Shown here: positions 1 through 9,036 of the stretch, piece by piece
Layout: the number at the start of each line of letters is the position of its first letter
Position numbering within the stretch: the first letter of the stretch is position 1
DNA from: an uncultured Alphaproteobacteria bacterium
Lineage (GTDB): Bacteria; Pseudomonadota; Alphaproteobacteria; RF32; CAG-239
Direction of reading: 5' to 3'
Length of the DNA: 64,000 nucleotides
NCBI GenBank assembly: GCA_949297145.1
Contig: CASFQO010000014.1
Coordinates: 35,736-99,735 of the forward strand
Made by a program: the position numbers and the translations under genes
Notes under the pieces: generated by a model
Told to the model about the DNA's origin: nothing
The model's input: only the letters and a program-made list of their open reading frames with translations
The model's database searches: none

Positions 1-2
1 TA

Positions 3-557
3 TATGCACTAATGGCCGGCATCTTATTGACACTAACACCCAAAATTTATCAGAGCCTTGGCATCATCATCATCACGCTCTTACTATGCATAAATATTCT
101 AAACGATTATCAAGCCCTAAAAATCTGGAAACAAGGTCATGACGCCGAGTTTCAAATTTTAGATAACATCACGGAGCGCATAGAAAATCACCCTCTTTTC
201 AACGCTCATCACCAATATCGTTTTTATCAAGTCGGAGACCTGTCTTTACGTCCCAACTACTACAACGGCTCGTATGATTTTAATGACGTTTTCCTGCTCA
301 CCATCCCCTATTTGGCCATGTGGCAAGGAAGCAATTTATTAGAATTTTATACCCCCACCGCCTACATCAATCATAATCTCCCTTTACTGCCGGAAGACAT
401 CACACCAGAAGTATATGATTTCTTTATGCAAAAAGCAGAACCATGGCCCTCGCCAAATGCCGTATATGTCAACAAAGATATCATCATCATTGTCTACAAC
501 CAAGCAGGACTAAACGATTTCAAAAACACCCTACGCACGCTTGAGCCTAAAGAATAA
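3..557 (+). CDS. GtrII-like membrane glycosyltransferase, C-terminal part (cut by window edge)
   Basis: The reading frame is open to the left edge, so this is the 3' end of a larger gene. About 184 residues remain: one hydrophobic segment (about residues 4-30) and then a soluble region. That soluble tail aligns by eye with the C-terminus of the complete 539-aa gene two places downstream: both have D..I..I..N..F...Y.F.Q.G..., a 'PY..W' motif and '.KPWP/AEPWP...YV....I.I'. The complete gene is GtrII-like (phage-type O-antigen glucosyltransferases that move glucose from a lipid carrier to surface polysaccharide), so this is a paralogue. It ends 80 bases before gtrB and is probably in the same operon. 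The family call rests on the paralogue, not on this fragment alone. Confidence 0.6.
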   Translation, partial: YALMAGILLTLTPKIYQSLGIIIITLLLCINILNDYQALKIWKQGHDAEFQILDNITERIENHPLFNAHHQYRFYQVGDLSLRPNYYNGSYDFNDVFLLTIPYLAMWQGSNLLEFYTPTAYINHNLPLLPEDITPEVYDFFMQKAEPWPSPNAVYVNKDIIIIVYNQAGLNDFKNTLRTLEPKE

Positions 558-637
558 ATAAGAATGTTAATAAAAAACTTACGGTTTTATGCTAAAAGAA
601 ATCAAAAGTGTTTTAACAAAATCATTAGGTAACCCTC

Positions 638-1582
638 ATGAAAAAAGCTGCAAAACTTGCCTTAATCATTCCCTGCTACAATGAAGAAGACGTTCTTCCC
701 TCAAGCATCAAAAAACTGTCTAAGTTATTTGAAAATCTGCAAAAAGATGGCACAATCACCGAAACCAGTCAAATTGTTTTTGTAAATGACGGCTCAAAAG
801 ACAAGACCTGGCAAATTATAGAAAATGCCCACAAAAAAGCAAAATACATCAAAGGGATTTGCTTATCGCGCAACTTTGGTCATCAAGAAGCCCTGCTCGC
901 GGGATTATACAATACCGATGCAGAAATATACATCACCATAGACGCCGATCTGCAAGATGACATTGCCGCCATCAAACCGATGATAAAAAAATATCAAGAA
1001 GGCTGCGAAATTGTTTATGGCGTCAGAAACAAACGTGATACCGACAGCATATTCAAAAGAAGTTCTGCCGTTTTATTTTACAAACTAATGAAACTATTGG
1101 GGGTAGAATTAGTTGCCAATCATGCAGACTTCCGCCTGCTAAGTCGCCGCGCCGTAGAAGCAATGTCAGAATTCAAAGAAAAGAACCTCTTTTTACGAGC
1201 CATCGTACCGCTTGTTGGGTTCAAATCAGATTGCGTATATTATGAACGCAAAAAAAGAGAAGCCGGACAAACAAAGTATCCTCTAAAAAAGATGATTTTA
1301 TTCGCCTTAAAAGGGATTTCCAGTTTCTCCGCCATGCCCTTACACTTAATCACCCTATGCGGAGCTTTAATATCAGCCCTAAGTTTCCTTTTAATGATAT
1401 GGACAGTATATGGTTACTGCACCGGCTCCACCATAGTCGGTTGGGCCTCACTCATGTCTGCCATAACCTTTTTCAGCGGCATCACCATTTTATTTATGGG
1501 AATTATCGGCGAATATGTTGCAAGTATTTTTGTTGAGGTCAAAAATCGCCCCACTTATATTATCGATAAAAAGCTGGATTAA
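638..1582 (+). CDS. gtrB: GtrB-like bactoprenol glucosyltransferase (GT2 family)
   Basis: Transfers a sugar, probably glucose from UDP-glucose, to undecaprenyl phosphate on the inner face of the membrane. The N-terminal GT-A domain shows IIPCYNEE near residue 10, VNDGSKD near 48, SRNFGHQEALLAG near 80 and the metal-binding DADLQD near 105, all typical of the GtrB/DPM-like branch of GT2. Two C-terminal membrane helices (about 230-255 and 265-290) complete the usual 310-320 aa architecture. It lies between two GtrII-like genes and ends 2 bases before the next start, so the three form a glucosylation cassette. No small GtrA flippase is seen; it may lie left of the window. Confidence 0.88.
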   Translation: MKKAAKLALIIPCYNEEDVLPSSIKKLSKLFENLQKDGTITETSQIVFVNDGSKDKTWQIIENAHKKAKYIKGICLSRNFGHQEALLAGLYNTDAEIYITIDADLQDDIAAIKPMIKKYQEGCEIVYGVRNKRDTDSIFKRSSAVLFYKLMKLLGVELVANHADFRLLSRRAVEAMSEFKEKNLFLRAIVPLVGFKSDCVYYERKKREAGQTKYPLKKMILFALKGISSFSAMPLHLITLCGALISALSFLLMIWTVYGYCTGSTIVGWASLMSAITFFSGITILFMGIIGEYVASIFVEVKNRPTYIIDKKLD

Positions 1583-1584
1583 AC

Positions 1585-3204
1585 ATGGTCAAAAGCACCT
1601 CCACATTAACCGCAAAAAAAGAAGCGTCATTTGACATAAATAACGTTATTAAGCTTTATCTGATAAGTTTAATAGCCTACCTGCCGTTTCTGTTTGCCTT
1701 TATGTGGGGAAATCACGATTGGGAATGGATAAAGACAGGAACTCCACTAGATAGTGGCTTATTTGAGGGGCGTTTTTCCCAATTCATCTTGCAAAATTTA
1801 CTGTTTGAAGGACAAATTTTACCCCTTTTAACTCTCGCCGCAGGATTAGCCTTTTTTTGCATCGGGACAATTTTACTTCTTCGCCTGTGGGAACTTCCCC
1901 AAGATACAAAATTATACATCCTTGTCGGAGCTCTGACCATCACAACGCCCTACACCTTATCGTGGTTTTATTTTGCTTTTATCACTTTAAGCTGCCTCTC
2001 TTGGGGATGCGTTGTAATATTAGCTTACTATTTGCTGGAAAAGAAAACCATCCTCCGCTTTTTGGGCGCTATTTTATTACTGACACTGGCTTTAGGCGGA
2101 TATCCCCCCGTTATCAACCTTATCGGCGTTCTTTTATTTACACTAATCTTAAAAGACCTCTGCTTAAAAAAGCTCACAACCGCAAGCCTTATTCACAAAT
2201 ATGCTTTCCACATATCTGCTGTCATTTTGAGCGGAATCATATTTATAGCCATCCAACACATTCTTAAGTTCTACCACCTACAATACGAAACCTACAACAC
2301 CGATGAACTGAATATCTCCCAAATTCCCGCAAAAATTGCCTTTTGCATAAAGGTGATGTTCCAACAGTTTTTCGTCACCACCAGTTTTATAGATAAATTT
2401 TACAAATATTGCGGTTTTTGCTTATTTTTGCTAAGCACAATAACCTTGTGGTACAATCTACCCAAAAAGTTCTCCGCCATTATCCTTTTTATCGTATGTC
2501 TATTTGGTCTGTTATTTTCAAGCGTGTTAACAGTTTTCTTAACGCCAAACACGGCTCACGTTTTGTTTGAGCCACGCATAGATTTCTTTGGATTAATGTA
2601 TATTTATACTTTTGCAATAAGCACCCTATTATATAGCTCAAACAATTTCATCCGCAACTTTTGCTATCTAATCGGACTTTGCCTCATATTCATCAACATC
2701 AACACCCACGCTTTTGCCGCCAAAGTATGGAACTTAGGCTTTCAATCAGAAATGAAATTAGCCGACCGAATTATAAAGGATATAGAACAAAATCAACACT
2801 TTAACCCAACCGAAAAATATACCTTCATCCAAAGCGGCACAACGGATTTTCGCAGCCGTTTTTACACACCTAATTCAAATAACAAAAAAGACGGCTACAC
2901 TCTAACAGCTCCCTATATTCCATGGCATTTGCCATCCAAAGCCTACCAATTTTATTATCCGCAAGAATTTGTATCGTCAGACTTTGATGTTTACTGGAGT
3001 TATGTTGATAAAAATCAAATTTCCCTCACCCCTTCGCTTATCAAATATTTAAATAAGCGCGCTAAACCTTGGCCTGCACGCCAAAGTATCTATCTTTCAC
3101 CGGAACTTATCCTCATCACCATAAGCTATGATGGCAAAATCCGCGGACAAAATTGGCTCAACAAACAAAAGCCGCAATCCGCCACATCAACATGGCCTAA
3201 ATAA
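1585..3204 (+). CDS. GtrII-like multi-pass membrane glycosyltransferase
   Basis: A 539-residue polytopic protein with about ten hydrophobic helices between residues 20 and 375 and a soluble C-terminal domain of about 150 residues. An early 'NHDWEWIKTG' segment after the first helix (about 43-52) and the general plan resemble the glucosyl transferase GtrII family, in which an acidic periplasmic loop binds the lipid-linked sugar. It starts 2 bases after gtrB and so is translationally linked to it. Likely role: moves glucose from undecaprenyl-P-glucose onto surface polysaccharide in the periplasm. The substrate cannot be read from the sequence. The tail is shared with the partial gene at the left edge, which suggests a tandem duplication around gtrB. 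Confidence 0.65.
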   Translation: MVKSTSTLTAKKEASFDINNVIKLYLISLIAYLPFLFAFMWGNHDWEWIKTGTPLDSGLFEGRFSQFILQNLLFEGQILPLLTLAAGLAFFCIGTILLLRLWELPQDTKLYILVGALTITTPYTLSWFYFAFITLSCLSWGCVVILAYYLLEKKTILRFLGAILLLTLALGGYPPVINLIGVLLFTLILKDLCLKKLTTASLIHKYAFHISAVILSGIIFIAIQHILKFYHLQYETYNTDELNISQIPAKIAFCIKVMFQQFFVTTSFIDKFYKYCGFCLFLLSTITLWYNLPKKFSAIILFIVCLFGLLFSSVLTVFLTPNTAHVLFEPRIDFFGLMYIYTFAISTLLYSSNNFIRNFCYLIGLCLIFININTHAFAAKVWNLGFQSEMKLADRIIKDIEQNQHFNPTEKYTFIQSGTTDFRSRFYTPNSNNKKDGYTLTAPYIPWHLPSKAYQFYYPQEFVSSDFDVYWSYVDKNQISLTPSLIKYLNKRAKPWPARQSIYLSPELILITISYDGKIRGQNWLNKQKPQSATSTWPK

Positions 3205-3280
3205 AATTATCCTCACACTAAAGAATTTTATTGTCAATCAACAGAAGCTCGCATAAAATCCGACCCATAAGGGATAAAAA

Positions 3281-5050
3281 ATGAATACAACAGAAACTCA
3301 AGAACTCTCCATAGGGGGCAATATCTGGAACATAGCCGACACAGATGAACGTGAAACCGAACAAATGTGCCGCCAGCTTGGCTTATCGCCAAATTTAAGT
3401 AAGTTGTTGCTTTTACGCGGAATAAACACAAACTCCGCCCCCTATTTTCTAAATCCGAAACTTTCCACTTCAATGCCCAATCCTAGCGTTTTGAATGATA
3501 TGGATAAAGCAGCCGAGCGCATTGCAAATGCCATCATCTCGCACCAAAAAATCGGCATCATCGGCGATTATGATGTAGACGGTGCAACCTCAACATCAGT
3601 CTTGCGCCTGTTTTTAACCTACAACAATGTAGAAACCGCTGTCCATATTCCGGAGCGAGAAGAAGGCTATGGCCCAAGCGATTTAGCTTTTCAAGAATTT
3701 GAGAATTTTGGCGCAGATTTAGTTATTACCGTAGATTGCGGCACAACAGCGTTTGATGTCTTAGAGAGAGGCGCCGAAAAATTTGAAATTATCGTTCTTG
3801 ACCACCACGAGGCAGAAACCAAACTCCCTAAAATATATGCCGTTGTCAACCCCAAACGCCTAGACCAGAGCGATGACCACCCGGATTTAGGCTATATGGC
3901 AGCCGTTGGCGTTGTATTTATGACGATTGTAGCCGTCAATCGTATATTAAGAGAAAAAAATTTTTACACCCCAGAACATCCCGAACCGAACCTAATGCAG
4001 TGGCTTGATTTAGTTGCCTTAGGCACCGTATGCGATGTGGTGACTTTATTGGGAATAAATCGAGCTTATGTTACCCAAGGCTTAAAGATTATGTCCAACC
4101 GCCAAAATTTAGGCTTAAAAACCTTAGCCGATTTATCCGGTATCAATGAAAAACCGGACGCTTACCATTTAGGTTTTGTGCTTGGTCCCCGAATAAACGC
4201 CGGCGGCCGGGTTGGAAAAGCAAGCGTTGGCAGCAGGCTGCTCTGCTCAACAAACCCTCTTGAAGCGCAAAAGCTGGCCGAAGAGCTCAATACATTCAAT
4301 CAAGAGCGAAAAGATATTGAAGGGTTTGTATTATCTCAATCCATTGAGATATTAGAAGGGACGCCTCAAAACTGGCCTATGGCTTTTGTATACAATAAAG
4401 GGTGGCATCAAGGCGTTATCGGAATTGTTGCCGGAAAATTAAAAGAGCGCTACAATTTGCCTGCTTTTGTAATGAGCATAGAAGATGATGAAGTCAAAGG
4501 CTCAGCACGCTCCATCCCCGGGGTAGATTTGGGAGCTCTTATCATTGCCGCCAAAGAAAAAGGGGTTATCACCAAAGGAGGCGGACACACAATGGCGGCA
4601 GGTTTTTCCCTAACCGAAGAACAAATCCCTTTGTTTGAGCAATTCGCTAGAGAATATATATCCAAAAGCCTAAACAATACCGAACCACACCCGATATTAA
4701 ACATAGATTTAAGTTTAAATCTGACCGCCGCAAATAACAACTTATGCGAAGAACTTGAGAGATTAAAACCCTTCGGTACCGGCAATCCGGAACCCTTGAT
4801 TTTAATTCGCAATGTTTATATAGAAAAACCTTACATAATCGGCAGCGGACACATTAAATGCGAGTTAAGCACGCTAACCAAGGAACGCTTATCCGCCATT
4901 GCTTTTAAGGTAGCAGATACAGAAATCGGTAAAGAAATTTTAAGCCGACGTCACGATTGCTATGACGTAGTCGGAAATTTGCGATTTAACCATTGGAACA
5001 ATCGCACAACGCTTCAATTTATGATGACAGATATTAAGAGGGCAAGATGA
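3281..5050 (+). CDS. recJ: Single-stranded-DNA-specific exonuclease RecJ
   Basis: 5'-3' ssDNA exonuclease of recombination and mismatch/base-excision repair. The 589-aa length is normal. The DHH core is visible: GDYDVDGATSTS near residue 99, VDCGTTAFD near 150, LDHHEAE near 165 and GTVCDVV near 248. These supply the aspartate/histidine ligands of the two metal ions. GPRINAGGRVG near 305 begins the linker, GGGHTMAAGF near 430 is the DHHA1 motif, and the last 120 residues are the OB fold. The next gene starts inside its stop (ATGA overlap), so the two are co-translated. No frame damage is seen. Confidence 0.96.
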   Translation: MNTTETQELSIGGNIWNIADTDERETEQMCRQLGLSPNLSKLLLLRGINTNSAPYFLNPKLSTSMPNPSVLNDMDKAAERIANAIISHQKIGIIGDYDVDGATSTSVLRLFLTYNNVETAVHIPEREEGYGPSDLAFQEFENFGADLVITVDCGTTAFDVLERGAEKFEIIVLDHHEAETKLPKIYAVVNPKRLDQSDDHPDLGYMAAVGVVFMTIVAVNRILREKNFYTPEHPEPNLMQWLDLVALGTVCDVVTLLGINRAYVTQGLKIMSNRQNLGLKTLADLSGINEKPDAYHLGFVLGPRINAGGRVGKASVGSRLLCSTNPLEAQKLAEELNTFNQERKDIEGFVLSQSIEILEGTPQNWPMAFVYNKGWHQGVIGIVAGKLKERYNLPAFVMSIEDDEVKGSARSIPGVDLGALIIAAKEKGVITKGGGHTMAAGFSLTEEQIPLFEQFAREYISKSLNNTEPHPILNIDLSLNLTAANNNLCEELERLKPFGTGNPEPLILIRNVYIEKPYIIGSGHIKCELSTLTKERLSAIAFKVADTEIGKEILSRRHDCYDVVGNLRFNHWNNRTTLQFMMTDIKRAR

Positions 5051-5772
5051 AAAAATCTCAAATCAAAAAATTACGCAAAACCATAAAAGAAAGCCAAAAG
5101 AAACCAAGTTTTTTCGGCTATGTCGTTTCTAAGCTGAAAACATACTTATTCACCGGTATTTTAGTAACCGCCCCCGTAACTATAACCTTTTACATGGCCT
5201 ATGAACTATTTATCTGGATGGATAAATGGACCCGTGCTTTAATTCCGCCGCAAGTTGTCGCTCATGAGCTCATTCCGTATATTCCGGGAATTGGTGTGAT
5301 TATTTTAATCGCCGTTTTAATTTTAATCGGTATGTTCACAACCGGTTTCATTGGTGGATTCTTTGTTCGTTTAGGCGATTATATCGTTTCAAAGATGCCT
5401 TTGATTTCAAGCATATATTCCCTCCTAAAGCAATTATTTGAAACCATTTTTTCCCAAAAATCCAAATCGTTCAAAGAGGCTGTTCTCATAGAATACCCAC
5501 GTAAAGGCATCTGGATAATCGGTTTTTTAGCCGGAGACACAACCGGAGAATTGGCTCATAAATTACACAACAAAAAGATGCTCAGCATTTTCGTCCCCAC
5601 CACACCAAACCCGACATCCGGATTTTTGGTTATTGTTCCGGCAGAAGATGTGATAAAACTAAAGATGAGTGTCGAAGATGCGCTAAAATACGTTGTTTCG
5701 TGCGGCATTGTTGTTCCGGAAGAAGAAAAAGACACATTTGCGCGTAAAGCTCTTGACAAACATCATCAATAG
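5047..5772 (+). CDS. DUF502 family membrane protein
   Basis: A 241-aa inner-membrane protein. After a lysine-rich cytoplasmic start (residues 1-30) come two hydrophobic helices (about 34-55 and 78-105). Next is the conserved 'P.I..IYS..KQ' stretch (about 117-130), a soluble domain, and 'FVPTTPNPTSGFL' near 179, which is a hallmark of DUF502. The function of this family is not known; it occurs widely in Proteobacteria. The ATGA overlap with recJ suggests co-expression, although no functional link is established. Recognition is by motif and layout. Confidence 0.85.
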   Translation: MKKSQIKKLRKTIKESQKKPSFFGYVVSKLKTYLFTGILVTAPVTITFYMAYELFIWMDKWTRALIPPQVVAHELIPYIPGIGVIILIAVLILIGMFTTGFIGGFFVRLGDYIVSKMPLISSIYSLLKQLFETIFSQKSKSFKEAVLIEYPRKGIWIIGFLAGDTTGELAHKLHNKKMLSIFVPTTPNPTSGFLVIVPAEDVIKLKMSVEDALKYVVSCGIVVPEEEKDTFARKALDKHHQ

Positions 5773-5807
5773 GTTTCTAATCACTCCGAAAGCGGAAAAC
5801 AACCGCT

Positions 5808-5859
5808 TTGTGTGGATTTAACCTAACTTGTCCGACACCTGATAGGACTAAACAAGGAG
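5808..5859 (+). promoter_or_regulatory. SAM-II-type riboswitch in front of metK
   Basis: The 5' leader matches the layout of the alphaproteobacterial SAM-II aptamer. P1 is GTGT (5810-5813) pairing with ACAC (5835-5838). After P1 comes GGATTTAACC (5814-5823), close to the family's GATTTAACC. The pseudoknot strand is TTGTCC (5828-5833) pairing with GGAC (5845-5848), followed by TAAA, where the usual form is TTGC pairing with GC before TAAA. The C to U change is matched by G to A on the other side, so the pair is kept. The element ends in the Shine-Dalgarno AAGGAG (5854-5859), 7 bases before metK, so ligand binding should hide the ribosome site. A 7-bp hairpin (5789-5809) sits directly upstream. 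Assigned from remembered family consensus; no covariance model was run. Confidence 0.72.
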
Positions 5860-5866
5860 AACTAAG

Positions 5867-6901
5867 ATGAACAGGACTGCCGAATATGTGTCATTAGGAC
5901 ACCCGGATAAAATTGCCGACTTTCTTTCCAGCTATCTTTTAGACGAATGCCTCAAACAAGATAAAAAAGTACGTTATGCCGTAGAAGTTATGGTCAAAAA
6001 CAACAACATCATTTTTGGCGGAGAAATCAGCGGCAAAGTCAAAATCGGTAATTTGAAAAATATCGCCAAACAAGCCTTGCGAGAAATCGGCTACGACGAA
6101 GAATATAACCAAATCTGGCAAGAAAACGCCATAGACATAAACAAAATAAAAGTCACCAACCTCATTAGTGCCCAATCAGAAGAAATCAGTCAAGGGATTG
6201 ATGCCAACGGCTGGGGAGATCAAGGCGTATTTGTGGGCTATGCAGAAAAGAGCCAAGGTCTAATCAATCAAGAGCTATATTTAGCCAAAAAATTAAACCA
6301 AGCCCTTTATGAAAAGGCCCTATCTTCAAACAATTTAGGCTTGGACATCAAAACACAGATAACCTTAGATGAACACGGAAAAATAGTCACAGCCATTGCC
6401 GCAGTTCCAATGTTAGAACCGGAAGATTTAAGCAAATTTATCACAGATATACTGGAACAAAAGCCACAAAATTTAATCATCAACGGCACAGAAAGCTATC
6501 GCTGCCACTCATCTATTGCCGATTGCGGTATTACCGGCCGAAAATTAGCCTGTGATTTTTACTCAACAGCTTGCCCCGTTGGTGGTGGTTCCCCATGGAC
6601 GAAAGATCCAAGCAAGGCCGATTTAACCTTAAATTTATATGCGCGCAAATTAGCCATTCAATATCTTGAAGACAATGATGCTTGCTATGTTTATTTATCC
6701 TCGTGCATAGGTAAATCACAACTTCCGAGTGCTGTTATCAAAACAATAAAGAACGGGAAAGTTAAGATTGCAGACATCTGCCCAAATTGCGCCCCACAAA
6801 CCGTAATTGAAGAATTGAACCTAGCCCGCCCGATATATAAAGAACTATGTCGCAAAGGTTTAATGAGCTATTTTAATAATCAAGGAAATCCAACCTTTTA
6901 A
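5867..6901 (+). CDS. metK: S-adenosylmethionine synthetase, compact divergent form
   Basis: Makes SAM from methionine and ATP. The conserved landmarks are present: GHPDKIAD near residue 12, the GGEIS glutamate near 52, SQGID near 108, GDQGVFVGYA near 118, TGRK near 223 and GGGSPWTKDPSKAD near 238 with both phosphate-binding lysines and the following Asp. At 344 aa it is about 40 residues shorter than usual. The region after GDQG..VGYA lacks the 'PLPI..AH' segment and the flexible loop is reduced, so it belongs to a divergent branch. The start is fixed by AAGGAG 7 bases upstream, which is part of the SAM-II-like riboswitch. That predicts feedback repression by its own product. Confidence 0.87.
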   Translation: MNRTAEYVSLGHPDKIADFLSSYLLDECLKQDKKVRYAVEVMVKNNNIIFGGEISGKVKIGNLKNIAKQALREIGYDEEYNQIWQENAIDINKIKVTNLISAQSEEISQGIDANGWGDQGVFVGYAEKSQGLINQELYLAKKLNQALYEKALSSNNLGLDIKTQITLDEHGKIVTAIAAVPMLEPEDLSKFITDILEQKPQNLIINGTESYRCHSSIADCGITGRKLACDFYSTACPVGGGSPWTKDPSKADLTLNLYARKLAIQYLEDNDACYVYLSSCIGKSQLPSAVIKTIKNGKVKIADICPNCAPQTVIEELNLARPIYKELCRKGLMSYFNNQGNPTF

Positions 6902-6984
6902 AATAGGCCTACCTTTTAAGCGGACCAACCAACGCTAAGTCTTTAAAAAATTTTAAAAAAAATGCATTTTTTATCCTTTCAACT

Positions 6985-7013
6985 ATTGCTTAGCGAAAAA
7001 CTGCTCCCTATAT
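6985..7013 (+). promoter_or_regulatory. Probable RpoH (heat-shock) promoter of dnaK
   Basis: The -10-like CCTATAT at 7007-7013 fits the alphaproteobacterial RpoH consensus CYTATNT. ATTG at 6985-6988, 18 bases upstream, is a weak CTTG-type -35. The position, 45 bases before the dnaK start, is sensible. The -35 half is poor, so confidence is moderate. Confidence 0.42.
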
Positions 7014-7057
7014 AAGGTAACAGAAAGATTTTATAAACGTAACAGAGGATTTAAGAA

Positions 7058-8983
7058 ATGAGCAATAAAGTATTAGGTATTGACTTAGGTACAACAAACT
7101 CCTGCTTTGCCATTATGGAAGGCGGCGAGCCGAAAGTACTGGAAAATTCCGAAGGTGCAAGAACCACACCGTCTATGGTTGCTTTTACAGATACAGAGAC
7201 CTTGGTTGGTTACCCTGCAAAACGTCAGGCTGTAACAAACCCGGAAAACACATTGTTTGCTATTAAGCGTTTGATTGGTCGTCGTTATGACTCACCTGAA
7301 GTAGCTAAAGACAAACAACTTGTTCCGTTCAAAATCATTGAAGGCGACAATGGTGACGCTTGGGTTGAAGTTAAAGGCAAAAAATATGCTCCTTCACAAA
7401 TTTCAGCTATCGTATTGCAAAAAATTAAGGAATACGCTGAAAGTTATCTTGGCGAAAAGATAGAAAAAGCCGTTATTACCGTACCGGCATATTTTAACGA
7501 CTCACAACGTCAAGCCACAAAGGATGCCGGTAAGATTGCCGGACTTGATGTATTGCGTATCATTAACGAACCGACAGCTGCTGCTTTGGCCTATGGTATG
7601 GATAAAAAAGCCTCCGGCACAATCGCCGTATACGACCTCGGTGGTGGTACATTTGATATTTCAATTTTGGAAATCGGTGATGGCGTATTTGAAGTTAAAT
7701 CAACAAACGGTGATACGTTCTTGGGTGGTGAAGACTTCGACCAACGTTTGGTAAACTACTTGGCTGATGAATTCAAGAAAGAAAACAACATTGACTTGAA
7801 GGCAGATCGTTTGGCTTTGCAACGTTTGAAAGAAGCTGCTGAAAAAGCAAAAATCGAATTGTCTTCAACAACTCAAACAGAGATCAACTTGCCGTTTATT
7901 ACAGCTGATATGAGCACTGGTACACCAATTCCGAAGCACTTAAATATGAAATTGACTCGTGCCAAATTAGAATCAATTGTTGAAGATTTGATTGAAAGAA
8001 CGGTTGAACCTTGTAAAAAAGCTATGGCCGATGCCGGTGTAACACCGTCAGACATTAGCGAAGTTATCTTGGTTGGTGGTATGACACGTATGCCGAAAGT
8101 CCAAGAGAAGGTTAAAGAGATATTTGGTAAAGAACCACACAAAGGCGTTAACCCGGATGAAGTTGTTGCCGTTGGTGCTGCAATTCAAGGTGGCGTTTTG
8201 ATGGGTGATGTCAAAGACGTATTGTTGTTGGATGTAACTCCGTTGTCTTTGGGTATTGAAACCTTAGGTGGCGTATTTACACGTTTGATTGATAGAAACA
8301 CAACCATTCCGACACGTAAGTCACAAGTATTCTCCACAGCCGAAGATGGTCAAACAGCTGTTACAATTCGTGTCTTCCAAGGTGAACGTGAAATGGCAGC
8401 CGACAACAAATTGCTTGGTCAATTTGATTTGGTAGGAATTCCGCCTGCACCGCGTGGTATGCCGCAAATTGAAGTAACATTTGATATTGATGCTAACGGT
8501 ATCGTAAATGTTTCAGCAAAAGATAAGGCAACCAACAAAGAGCAAGCTATTCGTATTCAAGCATCCGGCGGATTATCTGATGCCGACATTGAAAAGATGG
8601 TAAAAGATGCAGAAGCTAACGCTGAAGCCGATAAGAAGAAGAAGGAATTGATTGAAGCTAAGAACCAAGCTGAAGGGCTAATTCACACAACAGAAAAAAC
8701 CTTGAAAGAAAACTCTGACAAGATTTCATCTGCTGATAAAGAAGCCATTGAATCTGCTATTACCGCATTAAAAGGCGTAATGGAAGGTGACAATGTTGCT
8801 GCCATCAAAGAAAAATCAGATGCTTTGATGCAAGCTTCTTTGAAACTCGGTGAAGCTATGTACAAAGCTCAAGGCGCCGCTGCTGGTGCCGCCGGAGCTC
8901 AAGAAAACGCCCAAGGAGCACCGGAAGCTGAAACAAAGAAAGATGATAACGTTGTTGATGCAGACTTTGAAGAAGTCAAATAA
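7058..8983 (+). CDS. dnaK: Chaperone protein DnaK (Hsp70)
   Basis: ATP-dependent Hsp70 chaperone of the cytoplasm. The full length of 641 aa is normal. The ATPase domain opens with [10 protein letters not shown] and carries [13 protein letters not shown] near residue 168 and the phosphate loop [10 protein letters not shown] near 193. The linker motif [13 protein letters not shown] is near 388. The substrate-binding domain and the helical lid follow, ending in a disordered tail with the typical acidic [10 protein letters not shown] strong terminator follows immediately, and the next gene is on the other strand. The usual partner dnaJ is therefore not downstream, and grpE is not upstream. Confidence 0.98.
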   Translation: MSNKVLGIDLGTTNSCFAIMEGGEPKVLENSEGARTTPSMVAFTDTETLVGYPAKRQAVTNPENTLFAIKRLIGRRYDSPEVAKDKQLVPFKIIEGDNGDAWVEVKGKKYAPSQISAIVLQKIKEYAESYLGEKIEKAVITVPAYFNDSQRQATKDAGKIAGLDVLRIINEPTAAALAYGMDKKASGTIAVYDLGGGTFDISILEIGDGVFEVKSTNGDTFLGGEDFDQRLVNYLADEFKKENNIDLKADRLALQRLKEAAEKAKIELSSTTQTEINLPFITADMSTGTPIPKHLNMKLTRAKLESIVEDLIERTVEPCKKAMADAGVTPSDISEVILVGGMTRMPKVQEKVKEIFGKEPHKGVNPDEVVAVGAAIQGGVLMGDVKDVLLLDVTPLSLGIETLGGVFTRLIDRNTTIPTRKSQVFSTAEDGQTAVTIRVFQGEREMAADNKLLGQFDLVGIPPAPRGMPQIEVTFDIDANGIVNVSAKDKATNKEQAIRIQASGGLSDADIEKMVKDAEANAEADKKKKELIEAKNQAEGLIHTTEKTLKENSDKISSADKEAIESAITALKGVMEGDNVAAIKEKSDALMQASLKLGEAMYKAQGAAAGAAGAQENAQGAPEAETKKDDNVVDADFEEVK

Positions 8984-8998
8984 TCAACTTAAGCTATC

Positions 8999-9030
8999 AA
9001 AAAACGCAGGCTTAAAAACCTGCGTTTTTT
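8999..9030 (+). terminator. Intrinsic terminator of dnaK
   Basis: A stem of AACGCAGG with CCTGCGTT around an 8-base loop, followed by a run of T. The preceding A run also lets it serve the converging minus-strand gene. Confidence 0.9.
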
Positions 9031-9036
9031 ATTATG

